A stretch of DNA of 64,000 nt from Dactylosporangium siamense (lineage in GTDB: Bacteria > Actinomycetota > Actinomycetes > Mycobacteriales > Micromonosporaceae), in the NCBI RefSeq assembly GCF_016862795.1, contig NZ_BONQ01000129.1:124001-188000 (forward strand). Reading direction: 5' to 3'. Both the position numbers and the translations under genes were made by a program. Positions 41,223 through 49,121 of this stretch are shown here, piece after piece. The stretch's first letter is position 1. Each line of letters starts with the position of its first letter. The notes beneath the pieces are model-generated. The model saw only the letters and a list, made by a program, of their open reading frames with translations, was not told where the DNA came from and did no database searches.

Positions 41223-43049
41223 ATGCGCGCGTCCACATCTAGCGGGGGTTCGTCTTTGTCCGAGCACAGCGAGACTGCATCGTCCACCGAGAGCGACCGG
41301 GGTGCCGATCCTGAGGTCAGGGTCGACCGTCCGTCCGCGGTCTCTGCTCCTTCCGAGCCGTCGGGTCCCGCCGCGCGGCCCGATGCCGTCGAGCCGGCCG
41401 CGCCGGTGGCCGAGAGCGACCCGGTCGGTGAGGTAGAGGCCGCCGTCGCGAGCGATCCGGTCGCCCTCGCTGGAGTGGGCACCGAGCAGCCGTTGAGCCT
41501 GGCCACGGTGGATGGTTCGCGGCGCCGTCGCCGTACCGCAGCGGTGGTTGCCGCCGTCATGGTCCTCGCCGCTTTCGCTGGCGGCGGTGCCTTCGCGGCG
41601 ACCCAGAACTGGGAGAAGCCGTCCGGGATGCTGCCGGAGCAGGTGGTGCCCGCCGACGTGGCGTCGTTCGCACGGTTCGACCTGCGGCCGGGCGTGCAGC
41701 AGCGGCTGGCGTTCGACGGCCTGCTGGGCAAGGCGTCCGGCGCCCGCAACTCCTTCACCGGCGTCCAGCGGGCCCTGCTTGCCGGGTCCGGTGCGTCGAT
41801 CACCCTCGACGAGGCCGCCCCCTGGCTCGGCGACCGTTTCGGGATCGCGCGCTGGACGTCCCCCTCCGGTCCCGCGACGCTCCTCGTCACGCTGCTGAAG
41901 GACAAGGACAAGGCCCTCTCCACCGTGCGCGCGAAGGGCCCCGACGCGGCCGGCATCGTCATCCGTGACGACTACGCGCTGATCGCGTTCGCCGGGAAGG
42001 GGTCCCAGGCTGTCGCCGATGCGGCCGCGAAGGCCCCGTCCCTCGCGGCGGACCCGGTGTTCGCCGGTGCCCGCGCCGGTATGCCCGAGGACCTGCCGGT
42101 GCTCGGGTGGTTCGACTTCGGTCGCGACGTGCGTTCCTACGGACTCGACGCCGACGACGTCGGCCTGCCCCGGCTCTTCAACGACCCGAAGCATCCGCTG
42201 CCCGCCGCCAACGGCCGGCTCCTCGTCGGCGCCCGCGCGGAGGGCGGCGGCATCGAGGTGCGGGGCCGCCTCATCGGCGCGCACGACCTGCCGTACTTCG
42301 CCGCCGGGCCCCCCGCCGCGGCCGGCCGCCTCGGTCAGCTGCCCGCCGGCGTGACCGCAGCGGGCGTCGTGCCCGGCAACCTCGGCTACCTCGGCGCCAA
42401 CCCGACGTGGATCCTGTTTCCCGCTGCGGTCTCCTCGATGCAAGGCCTGCTCGACGGGGCCGGCCTGCCGCCGCTGCCCAGCGACGCGGAGTCCATCGGC
42501 ACGGCCTCAATGGTCCCCGGTTACGGCACCATCTACACGGGCTACCTGGGCGACATGCGCGGCCTCCTGAACGTGAGTGACGGCCCTGCCATCGAGGCCC
42601 ACGAGGCCCAGCGCAACCTCGACGCGGTCGCCCAGGCCGCCGCCGGCGCGAAGTCCGTCGCCTACGCCACCGCCGGTCCTCAGCCGAGTATCTCGAACGC
42701 CTTCATGGACCCGCCGGGCATGCTCGTCGACTTCGAGCTCGCCGACGCCGCCGCGGCGGCACAGACCCAGTCCGCCACCGCCAAGCTTGCCGCGTGGTCC
42801 CACGTCACGGTCACCGCTCGCGACGCCCACGTCGTCATGCGGACCGGGCCGTTCGCCGGCAGCGCGACGGGCGTCCTCGCCGACGACCCGCTGTTCCGCA
42901 CCGCGATGACCGGCGCGGACCCGCAGGCGACGGCCGCGCTCTTCCACGTCGGCGGCGAGGCGTTCGGGATCCCGCTCAAGGCGTTCGGGCTGAGCACGAC
43001 ACCCGACGGCGCGGACACGGTGATGGTGGCCCGGCTCGTCATCGGCTGA
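41223..43049 (+). CDS. DUF3352 domain membrane protein
   Basis: A 608-residue protein. The N-terminal ~95 residues are disordered (Pro/Ala/Glu-rich), one TM helix follows (RRRRRTAAVVAAVMVLAAFAGGG, about 97-120), and then a large extracytoplasmic DUF3352 domain begins at MLPEQVVPADVASFARFDLRPGVQQRL. Repeats of the form VPADV..F....D.R.G, LLDKDK (here LLKDKDKALSTVRAKG) and a later VPGNLGYLGANPTWILFPAA support the family. Function is unknown; members are envelope-exposed. TTG 41256 (SEHSET) is an alternative start. It probably forms an operon with the preceding membrane-protein gene. Confidence 0.82.
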   Translation: MRASTSSGGSSLSEHSETASSTESDRGADPEVRVDRPSAVSAPSEPSGPAARPDAVEPAAPVAESDPVGEVEAAVASDPVALAGVGTEQPLSLATVDGSRRRRRTAAVVAAVMVLAAFAGGGAFAATQNWEKPSGMLPEQVVPADVASFARFDLRPGVQQRLAFDGLLGKASGARNSFTGVQRALLAGSGASITLDEAAPWLGDRFGIARWTSPSGPATLLVTLLKDKDKALSTVRAKGPDAAGIVIRDDYALIAFAGKGSQAVADAAAKAPSLAADPVFAGARAGMPEDLPVLGWFDFGRDVRSYGLDADDVGLPRLFNDPKHPLPAANGRLLVGARAEGGGIEVRGRLIGAHDLPYFAAGPPAAAGRLGQLPAGVTAAGVVPGNLGYLGANPTWILFPAAVSSMQGLLDGAGLPPLPSDAESIGTASMVPGYGTIYTGYLGDMRGLLNVSDGPAIEAHEAQRNLDAVAQAAAGAKSVAYATAGPQPSISNAFMDPPGMLVDFELADAAAAAQTQSATAKLAAWSHVTVTARDAHVVMRTGPFAGSATGVLADDPLFRTAMTGADPQATAALFHVGGEAFGIPLKAFGLSTTPDGADTVMVARLVIG

Positions 43050-43057
43050 CGCGCGAC

Positions 43058-43074
43058 TGTCCGGGCCTCGGACA
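43058..43074. terminator. hairpin between convergent genes (DUF3352 and amidohydrolase)
   Basis: TGTCCG (43058-43063) and CGGACA (43069-43074) form a 6-bp stem with a 5-base loop in the 37-base space between two convergent genes, so it can serve both strands. There is no U-tract. Confidence 0.45.
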
Positions 43075-43086
43075 TGGAGTTGGTCG

Positions 43087-44199
43087 CTACGACTGTCTGG
43101 CCAGGCGGGCAGGGGTGTGCTCGACGCCGCCGCACCAGACGCGGCTGATCGACCGGATGGCGCGGATGTCCTGCAGCGGGTCGCCGTCGACGAGGACCAG
43201 GTCGGCCCGGCGGCCGGGCGCGACGGCGCCCCGGTCGGTGAGGCCGAAGCGTTCGGCGGGCAGGACCGTCGCGGCGCGCAGCGCGTCGAGGTTGCTGAGA
43301 CCAGCGTCGACGAGCAGCTCCAGCTCGTGGTGCAGGGAGTCGCCGAAGCTGAAGTTCCCCGCGGACTCGACGTCGGTGTTGGTGTCGGTGCCGGCCAGGA
43401 TCGCTACACCGGCCCGGTACGCCGCCGCGACGCTCGCCCGCGCGTTGTCGTAACTCGCGCCGGGCGTCGCCCACTGCGCCAGCATCTGCGCGGGCGTCGA
43501 CGTCGCCGTCAGCGCCTCCATCATGGTGAGCGTGGGGATCAGCGTCCGGCCCGCGGCCGCCATCCGGTCCGCCGCGGCGTCGTCCAGTGGCCGGTCCAGC
43601 GGCGTGTGGGTGAGCGCGTCGACCCCGGCCGCCTGCGCCACCTCCGCGGCCTCGTAGGACAACGCGTGTGCCACGACGAGCCGCCCGAGCCTGTGCGCGG
43701 TGGCGACGAGCGCGTCGACGGTGGCCCGGTCGGGGCCTGGCCCGGGCAGATTGATCAGAATCTTCAGGTAGTTGGAGCCCTCGGCGAACCGTTCGGTCAC
43801 GAACCGCTCCGCTTCGCCGGCGGAACGGATCAGGCCGCGCCGGCCGATCTCCGGGATGTGCGAGTGGACGCTGCCCGGAGCGAGCGCGGCGGTGCCGGCG
43901 CTGCGGATGTCGGTGAGCCCCCGGACCGCGCGCAACGAGTCGATGAACTCCGGCGGGGCGCTGGCCATGTCCAGGGCGGTGGTCACCCCGAAGCGCACCA
44001 GCCGTTCGAGCGCGGACCGCCCGTTGAGGTGCAGGTGGGCATCGGTCAGCCCGGGCAGGAGCACCGCCCCCGCGCCGTCGACGACGGCCGTGACCCCCTC
44101 GGGGTCGGATCCGATGCGGTCGCCGTCGAGCAACACCGTGCCGGGCCGGAGAAGTTGCCTGCCGTCGAACACGCGGACGTTACGCAGTGCAGTCCTCAT
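43087..44199 (-). CDS. amidohydrolase-family metal-dependent hydrolase
   Basis: A 370-residue amidohydrolase from ATG 44199. Landmarks: LLPGLTDAHLHLNGRS (metal-binding HxH), NYLKILINLPG (carboxylated or coordinating Lys), VVAHALSYEAAEVAQAAGVDALTHTPLDR (two metal His), and AGTDTNTD (catalytic Asp). The N- and C-terminal strands (TALRNVRVFDGRQLL, APGRRADLVLVDGDPL) form the small beta-sandwich typical of imidazolonepropionase/prolidase-like members. Substrate is unknown: could be a dipeptide, hydantoin or lactone. It converges on the DUF3352 gene. Confidence 0.88.
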   Translation of the reverse strand: MRTALRNVRVFDGRQLLRPGTVLLDGDRIGSDPEGVTAVVDGAGAVLLPGLTDAHLHLNGRSALERLVRFGVTTALDMASAPPEFIDSLRAVRGLTDIRSAGTAALAPGSVHSHIPEIGRRGLIRSAGEAERFVTERFAEGSNYLKILINLPGPGPDRATVDALVATAHRLGRLVVAHALSYEAAEVAQAAGVDALTHTPLDRPLDDAAADRMAAAGRTLIPTLTMMEALTATSTPAQMLAQWATPGASYDNARASVAAAYRAGVAILAGTDTNTDVESAGNFSFGDSLHHELELLVDAGLSNLDALRAATVLPAERFGLTDRGAVAPGRRADLVLVDGDPLQDIRAIRSISRVWCGGVEHTPARLARQS

Positions 44200-44331
44200 A
44201 CGCCTGCAACTGCCCACTTCCGCACCGATGAACACCCCGTCGGCGCAGGAACTGCGACGACGCCTCAGGGCAGATCGCCACACCGCGTTCCGGCGCCATC
44301 CCAGGTGCGGTGCCGGCGACCTGCCCGCCGG

Positions 44332-45459
44332 TCAGGGGAGCACCGTCCCAGAGCGTGCGGCTGCCGCGCGGAGGAGGACCGCACCGCCGGGGACGAGCTC
44401 GCTCAGCGCCGCCCGGACATCGCTGCCGAACCAGACGGGCGGGGCGGCCGGCCCGAAGCAGTGCCGTGCGATCAGATCCAGCAGCGCACGCTGGGCCGGG
44501 CTGGCAGGCTGCGGGGGCGGGAAGCCGTCCGGGAACGCCTTCGCGCGCAGCCGCGTGCCCCAGTCGCCGTAGTACGTGCCGTCGGGCGGGACGGCCAGGA
44601 GCACGTCCAGGGCCGCGACCAGTTCGTCAAGCGTCGCCCGGTCAACGGCCGCGGGCAGCAGCTTGAACGGGAAGAGCCGCCCGAAGTGCGGGAAGACCTG
44701 CTGGCACCACGCGGCATCAGGGGGTGTCGACAGCACCTCGAGTATTGCCCGGGTGCCGTCGGGATCGGCCGCGAGCGCGGGTGAGAGCGCGGCAGCCGCC
44801 CGCACCACAGCATCCTGATCGTGGCGCAGGACCCGCGTGGTGTCATACCCCCACGAGGTGAGGGTCATGACCGCCAGCACCCGGGTGCGCCGGTCGGAGC
44901 GGGCCAGACCATGGTCACGCAGCCACGCCGCCACGTCAGGTCGGTGGTGTACGAGCTCTGGCGCGTCCAGGAGACAGGGGAGCGTGCCCAGCGCCGCGGA
45001 GACAACCGCTGGATCGGGATCTGTGCGCATTGCCCAGGCGGCGCGGTAGACATCGGGACGGGCAGCGCGGCACGCGGCAACGTCCGCAGCGTCGCCCGCC
45101 TCGAACCCGTCCGCCGCAGCTTCCATGACCGAGGTCAACCAGTCCAGCAACGCGGCCCGCAGCGGGACCGTGCCGGCGCCGCTGCCCGGGTCGGTCGACA
45201 CCGCAAGAAGCGTGCGTGGGTCTTCGAGCACCGCAAGCACGAAGTCCACCGCAGGCGGTGTCGCACTGTAGATCGTGTCCTGATGGTGAACGAGCTGGTA
45301 GAGGTCCCGGAGGGCATCGGCTCGGCGTGCGGCGTCGTCGCTCAGCAAGGCTGAAAGGATCTCTGGCACCTCCGGCGTCACGCCGCACGCATGCTCGACC
45401 GCCGACCAGTCGGTCTGGGCCAGAGCGTCCTCGTGTCGCACCGAAGGAGTATGAGTCAT
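44332..45459 (-). CDS. HEAT-repeat-like hypothetical protein
   Basis: A 375-residue helical protein. Repeating units resemble HEAT motifs: VPEILSALLSDDAARRADALRDLYQLVHHQ, PAVVSAALGTLPCLLDAPELV, TRVLAVMTLTSWGYDTTRVLRHDQDAVVRAAAALSPALAADP and GTRAILEVLSTP. Proteins of this type in actinomycetes are annotated as hypothetical or found near immunity genes. The C-terminus (QPASPAQRALLDLIARHCFGP) is helical. No enzyme motif is visible. A strong palindrome separates its start from the 3' end of the hexosaminidase gene. A role as scaffold is inference. Confidence 0.7.
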   Translation of the reverse strand: MTHTPSVRHEDALAQTDWSAVEHACGVTPEVPEILSALLSDDAARRADALRDLYQLVHHQDTIYSATPPAVDFVLAVLEDPRTLLAVSTDPGSGAGTVPLRAALLDWLTSVMEAAADGFEAGDAADVAACRAARPDVYRAAWAMRTDPDPAVVSAALGTLPCLLDAPELVHHRPDVAAWLRDHGLARSDRRTRVLAVMTLTSWGYDTTRVLRHDQDAVVRAAAALSPALAADPDGTRAILEVLSTPPDAAWCQQVFPHFGRLFPFKLLPAAVDRATLDELVAALDVLLAVPPDGTYYGDWGTRLRAKAFPDGFPPPQPASPAQRALLDLIARHCFGPAAPPVWFGSDVRAALSELVPGGAVLLRAAAARSGTVLP

Positions 45460-45523
45460 CTACGCCGGCGGGCGCGCGGTCCTGCCCCTCGTCTGATCAC
45501 GCGGTCAGCGACCGGACGCACCG

Positions 45524-45553
45524 GAGGCCGGCGGCATGCATGCCGCCGGCCTC
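45524..45553 (-). terminator. perfect 30-bp palindrome, terminator of the hexosaminidase gene
   Basis: GAGGCCGGCGGCATG (45524-45538) is followed directly by its reverse complement (45539-45553), giving a 15-bp GC-rich stem. It lies 20 bases after the stop of the minus-strand GH20 gene and could also act on the other strand. Confidence 0.7.
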
Positions 45554-45572
45554 GAGGTGCTTGCGACGGACG

Positions 45573-47981
45573 TTACCGGTTGAACCGGAACCAGTTGAGG
45601 TTGGCGAAGTCGGTGCCCGCGGTGCCGGTGAAGGTGAGGTACACCGTGTGGACGCCGGTGGCCGCGCCGGTCAGGTTGGTGGTGGTGCTGGTCCAGGCCT
45701 GCCAGCCGCCGGTGGAGGTGACCGGGACGCTGGCGATGATCGGGCCGGTGGTGGAGTCCAGGCGGTACTGGATGGTGCCGCTGGACGCGCCCGAGGCCAC
45801 CCGCGTGGTCACCGACACCGCGGTCGGGGTGCCGAAGTCGACGCCCGCGTAGCCGAGCCAGTCGCCGGGCGTGATGTAGCCGACGTTCTGGCCGCCGCCG
45901 GTGTCGGTGGTGGTCTCGGTCTGGGTGCCGGACTGGCTGCTGAAGCTCTCCGCCTGCCGGACGCTGTACGCGTTGGGCAGTCCGGCTCCGGCGGTGAACT
46001 GCAGCCAGTTGAGGTTGACGAAGTCGGTGCCCGCGGTGCCGGTGAAGGTGAGGTACAGCCGGTGCACGCCGGTGGCCGCGCCGGTCAGGTTGGTCGTGGT
46101 GCTGGTCCAGGTCTGCCAGCCGCCGGTGGAGGTGACCGGGACGCTGGCGATGATCGGGCCGGTGGCGGAGTCCAGGCGGTACTGGATGGTGCCGCTGGAC
46201 GCGCCGGAGGCCACCCGGGTCGTGACCGAGGCCGGCGACGCCGTGCCGAAGTCGAGGTCGTAGGCGAGCGTGTCACCGGGCGTGATGTAGCCGACGCTCT
46301 GGCCGCCGCCGGTGTCGGTGGTGGTCTCGGTCTGCGTCCCGGTCTGGGCGTTGTAGCTCTCGGCCTGGATCTGGGTGTACGCGCTGCGGGTCGGCTGCGA
46401 CGTGCTCCACGGGACCTGCGGCGAGGCGTAGAAGTTGATCCCCTGCACCGTCCACCGTGGACCCTGCGCGCCGAGCCGCACCTTGAACGTGTCCCAGTTG
46501 CGCGCCGACTGCGGCGACCACGCCAGCTCGGCGAGCGCCGGCAGGCGCGGGAACGCCATGAACTCGATGTCGGCCTGCGTGGTGACCGTCTCGGTCCACA
46601 GCGGCGCCTCGACGCCGATGATCGCACTGGCCGGCACCCCGGAGAGGTAGGCGCCCGGGTCCCAGTTGTAGGCGGTCTGCACCTCGATCAGGCCGGCCCA
46701 CGTGTTGCCGATCGGGGTCGAGTTGGTGTACTTCATGTCGATGTAGGCCTTGTTCGCCGGCGACAGCAGGATCTTGTCGCCCTTGCTCACCGCCGCGACC
46801 AGGTCCGCGTCCGATGTGGACGTTCCCCAGTACTGCGCGACCCGGTTCGCCGTGTGGTTGGCCTGCCCGAGCTGGTGCCAGCCGATGACGGTCTTGCCGG
46901 CCGCGCCGACGAACGGCTGCACGCGGTTCATGAACGTGGCGTAGTCCGCCGCCGGTGTGCTCGACGCCTCGTCGCCGCCGATGTGCAGGTACGGCCCGGG
47001 GGTGAGGGCGGCGAGCTCGTTGAGCACCTGCTGCACGAAGGTGTACGTGACCTCCTTGCTGACGCACAGCGAGCTGAAGCCGACGCTGGTGCCGGTGTAC
47101 AGCGGCGGGGCGGTGTTGTTGCAGTTGAGCTGCGCGTAGGAGGCGAGCGCGGCGTTGGTGTGCCCGGGCATGTCGATCTCGGGCACGATGGTGATCTGCC
47201 GCGACGCCGCGTAGGCGACCAGGTCGGAGTACTGCGCCTTGGTGTAGTACCCGCCCGCGCCGCCGCCCACCTGCGTGCTGCCGCCGATGGTGGTCAGCTG
47301 CGGCCAGGCGTCGATGACGATGCGCCAACCCTGGTCGTCGGACAGGTGTAGGTGCAGGGTATTGATCTTGTATTGTGCGATGTCGTCGATGTACCGCTTC
47401 ACCACTGCGGGGGCGAAGAAGTGCCGCGACACGTCGAGCATCGCGCCGCGGTACCCATATCGCGGGTAGTCGACGATCCGGCCGCCGGTGACCGTCCACG
47501 GTCCACTCTGGACGGTCTTCGCCTCGATCGTCACCGGTAGCAGCTGCCGCAGCGTCTGCACGCCGTGGAACAGCCCGGCCGCGGTCTGCGCGCGGAGCGT
47601 GACGGCGGCGGCGGTCACGTCGAGCTGGTAGCCCTCGGCGCCCACGCTCGGGTCGGCGCCGGACAGCAGCAGCGCGATGCCGCTCGTCGGCGTGCCGGTC
47701 GTGGTGGAGACCGGCAGCGCGTAGCCGGTCGACGGGCGGAGGATGCCGGCGAGGTAGTCGCCGACGTCGGTGGCGCCGGCCGCGGTCTGGATCGCGGCGC
47801 TCGACGGCAGCGTGTAGGTCACACCGGCGGCGGGCTGCGCCGACACCGGTGCGGGTACGACGTCGGAGAGGCTCACCGCGGCGCTGGCGGGGGAGGCCCC
47901 CAGGAGCCAGGCGGTGCCGGTGGCGGCGATCGCGACGGCCACCGCGGACGCGAGCGGCAGGTTGCGCGGGGAACGGTGCAC
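45573..47981 (-). CDS. secreted GH20 beta-N-acetylhexosaminidase with two C-terminal carbohydrate-binding modules
   Basis: An 802-residue secreted enzyme with GTG start. The signal peptide ends near ALLGASPASAA. A GH20b-type domain (about 36-165) precedes the GH20 TIM barrel: RGAMLDVSRHFF, NTLHLHLSDDQGWRI, EIDMPGHTNAAL and the catalytic pair Asp337-Glu338 in LHIGGDEAS. Residues ~535-800 hold two CBM6/35-like beta-sandwich modules in tandem, each opening with IQAESYNAQTGTQ or RQAESFSSQSGTQ. The enzyme removes terminal GlcNAc/GalNAc from chitooligosaccharides or glycans outside the cell. The two CBM coding regions are nearly identical in DNA. Promoter and terminator are recognisable, and the gene is monocistronic. 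Confidence 0.93.
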   Translation of the reverse strand: MHRSPRNLPLASAVAVAIAATGTAWLLGASPASAAVSLSDVVPAPVSAQPAAGVTYTLPSSAAIQTAAGATDVGDYLAGILRPSTGYALPVSTTTGTPTSGIALLLSGADPSVGAEGYQLDVTAAAVTLRAQTAAGLFHGVQTLRQLLPVTIEAKTVQSGPWTVTGGRIVDYPRYGYRGAMLDVSRHFFAPAVVKRYIDDIAQYKINTLHLHLSDDQGWRIVIDAWPQLTTIGGSTQVGGGAGGYYTKAQYSDLVAYAASRQITIVPEIDMPGHTNAALASYAQLNCNNTAPPLYTGTSVGFSSLCVSKEVTYTFVQQVLNELAALTPGPYLHIGGDEASSTPAADYATFMNRVQPFVGAAGKTVIGWHQLGQANHTANRVAQYWGTSTSDADLVAAVSKGDKILLSPANKAYIDMKYTNSTPIGNTWAGLIEVQTAYNWDPGAYLSGVPASAIIGVEAPLWTETVTTQADIEFMAFPRLPALAELAWSPQSARNWDTFKVRLGAQGPRWTVQGINFYASPQVPWSTSQPTRSAYTQIQAESYNAQTGTQTETTTDTGGGQSVGYITPGDTLAYDLDFGTASPASVTTRVASGASSGTIQYRLDSATGPIIASVPVTSTGGWQTWTSTTTNLTGAATGVHRLYLTFTGTAGTDFVNLNWLQFTAGAGLPNAYSVRQAESFSSQSGTQTETTTDTGGGQNVGYITPGDWLGYAGVDFGTPTAVSVTTRVASGASSGTIQYRLDSTTGPIIASVPVTSTGGWQAWTSTTTNLTGAATGVHTVYLTFTGTAGTDFANLNWFRFNR
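45588..45957 (-). repeat. CBM-coding repeat, distal copy
   Basis: DNA-level repeat with the copy at 46002-46371, offset exactly 414 bp (138 codons). Long stretches are identical, e.g. the run beginning AAGTCGGTGCCCGCGGTGCC. It encodes the last carbohydrate-binding module of the hexosaminidase. Confidence 0.85.
46002..46371 (-). repeat. CBM-coding repeat, proximal copy
   Basis: Partner of the repeat at 45588-45957 in the same gene, encoding the first carbohydrate-binding module. High identity including third codon positions indicates recent duplication or gene conversion. Confidence 0.85.
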
Positions 47982-47994
47982 GGCATCCTCCAGC

Positions 47995-48010
47995 GAAACT
48001 GTTAAGTTTC
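47995..48010. promoter_or_regulatory. palindromic operator in the hexosaminidase leader
   Basis: GAAACT (47995-48000) and AGTTTC (48005-48010) are perfect inverted repeats around GTTA. The element lies between the promoter at 48027-48055 and the ribosome-binding site, just after the expected transcription start. A repressor bound here would block transcription; the protein is unknown, and a sugar-responsive regulator is a reasonable guess for a chitin-type hydrolase. Confidence 0.5.
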
Positions 48011-48026
48011 CTGCTAGTTTGACGGC

Positions 48027-48055
48027 ACGCTATGTCCCACGCGGGAAAGTGTCAA
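48027..48055 (-). promoter_or_regulatory. sigma-70-type promoter of the GH20 hexosaminidase gene
   Basis: On the minus strand TTGACA (48050-48055) is separated by 17 bases from TAGCGT (48027-48032), an excellent housekeeping-type -35/-10 pair for an actinomycete. Transcription would start near 48020, giving a leader of about 40 bases with the palindrome at 47995-48010 and GGAGG before the GTG. The -35 box overlaps the stop of the upstream acetyltransferase gene. Confidence 0.7.
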
Positions 48056-48648
48056 GGGAGTCGGCTCGTTCCGGGCTCCAGGCGTTCGGACAGGCGGGCC
48101 TTCGTCGCCGGCCAGTCGTCCTGGCGGATCGTGTACCGGAGCAGGCTCGGCTCGGCGGTCTCCGGTTCGGGGCTGATCAGGGTGGCGCCGATCCGCGTGA
48201 TCGCCGCGCGCGAGCGGAGGTTCCCCGAACCGATGCGCCAGACGACGGCTTCATAGCCGAGCGTGTCGAAGGCGTAGGTCATCGTCAGGAGCTTGGTTTC
48301 GGTGTTCGCCGCGGTACGCCACCACGCGCGGCCGAACCAGGTCCCGCCGATCTCGATACTGCCGTCGGCGCCGTGCCAGCTGTGCAGATTCGTGATGCCG
48401 ATCGCCGCACCCGCCGCACGGCCCACGACGGCGAACGCGACCCGCTTCCCGTCGGCGACGTCCTTGAGGCGGCCGGCAACGATGTCGTGCAGGTCCGATT
48501 CGGTGCGGGGAGTCGGCGCGCTCAGCCAGCGCCAGACCTCGTCGTCGCGGCCGCCCGCCGCGAACAGGTCCGGGACATGGGACCGGGTGAGGGGCTCGAG
48601 GCGGACGAAACGGCCTTCGAGGACCGTCAATGCAGGGGTCAACGGCAT
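48052..48648 (-). CDS. GNAT N-acetyltransferase (RimJ/RimL-like)
   Basis: About 198 residues from ATG 48648 (an earlier ATG at 48678 overlaps the VOC gene's stop by ATGA and is also possible). LEGRFVRLEPLTRSHVPDLFAAGG opens the RimJ/RimL-type fold, followed by FAVVGRAAGAAIGITNLHSWHGADGSIEIGGTWFGRAWWRTAANTETKLLTMTYAFDTLGYEAVVWRIGSGNLRSRAAITRIGA. This carries the G-x-x-x-x-x-G-x-G/A-type CoA loop in degenerate form and the N-x-R-S motif (NLRSRAAI). Such enzymes acetylate protein N-termini, amino sugars or antibiotics. It is translationally coupled to the VOC gene upstream. Confidence 0.85.
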   Translation of the reverse strand: MPLTPALTVLEGRFVRLEPLTRSHVPDLFAAGGRDDEVWRWLSAPTPRTESDLHDIVAGRLKDVADGKRVAFAVVGRAAGAAIGITNLHSWHGADGSIEIGGTWFGRAWWRTAANTETKLLTMTYAFDTLGYEAVVWRIGSGNLRSRAAITRIGATLISPEPETAEPSLLRYTIRQDDWPATKARLSERLEPGTSRLP

Positions 48649-48674
48649 GGCTGGGACGCTACCGGTCGGGGCCG

Positions 48675-49115
48675 TCAACCGATGCGTTGCGCGAGGGAGA
48701 CGATGATGCCTTCCGGGCCGCGGACGTAGGCCATCTTCCAGGCGTTCTCGTACTGGCCGATGGCGCCGACCAGGTCGTAGCCGACGGCGCCGACGGCGTC
48801 GACGGCCGCCTGCAGATCGGCGACCTCGAATGCGACGTTGCGAATGCCGAGCTCGTTGGCCATCGCCCCGGGGGATCCGGGGAGGTGCTCCGGTCGCGCG
48901 AAGCTGGACAGTTCGATGGCGGTGCCGCCGTCGGGCGACCTCAGCATCGCGATCTCGGTGCGTGAGCCGGAGATGCCGATGACGGTGTCGAGGAACTCGC
49001 CCTCGATGAACATTCGCCCCTCGACCTCGAGACCCAGCGTGACGAAGAAGTCGATGACGGAGTCAAGGTCGGCGACGGTGATGCCGACGTGGTCGAAGCG
49101 CTGGATGTGGGACAC
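48675..49115 (-). CDS. VOC-superfamily protein (glyoxalase/dioxygenase-like)
   Basis: A 146-residue VOC protein with paired beta-alpha-beta-beta-beta modules: RFDHVGITVADLDSVIDFFVTLGLEVEGR (metal His in DHVGI), GTAIELSSFARPE (Glu), RNVAFEVADLQAAVDAV and ENAWKMAYVRGPEGIIVSLAQ (Glu near the end). The H/E/H-or-E set suggests a metal-dependent lyase, isomerase or resistance protein; substrate not readable. ATGA overlap with the acetyltransferase gene downstream implies co-translation, and the FAD oxidoreductase gene ends just upstream on the same strand, so three genes may form one transcript. Confidence 0.88.
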   Translation of the reverse strand: MSHIQRFDHVGITVADLDSVIDFFVTLGLEVEGRMFIEGEFLDTVIGISGSRTEIAMLRSPDGGTAIELSSFARPEHLPGSPGAMANELGIRNVAFEVADLQAAVDAVGAVGYDLVGAIGQYENAWKMAYVRGPEGIIVSLAQRIG

Positions 49116-49121
49116 GGCCCA

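Noticed and set aside
45216-47351. Plus-strand frame of about 710 codons with internal repeats
   Set aside because: The repeats reflect the CBM duplication on the other strand; the GH20 gene is real.
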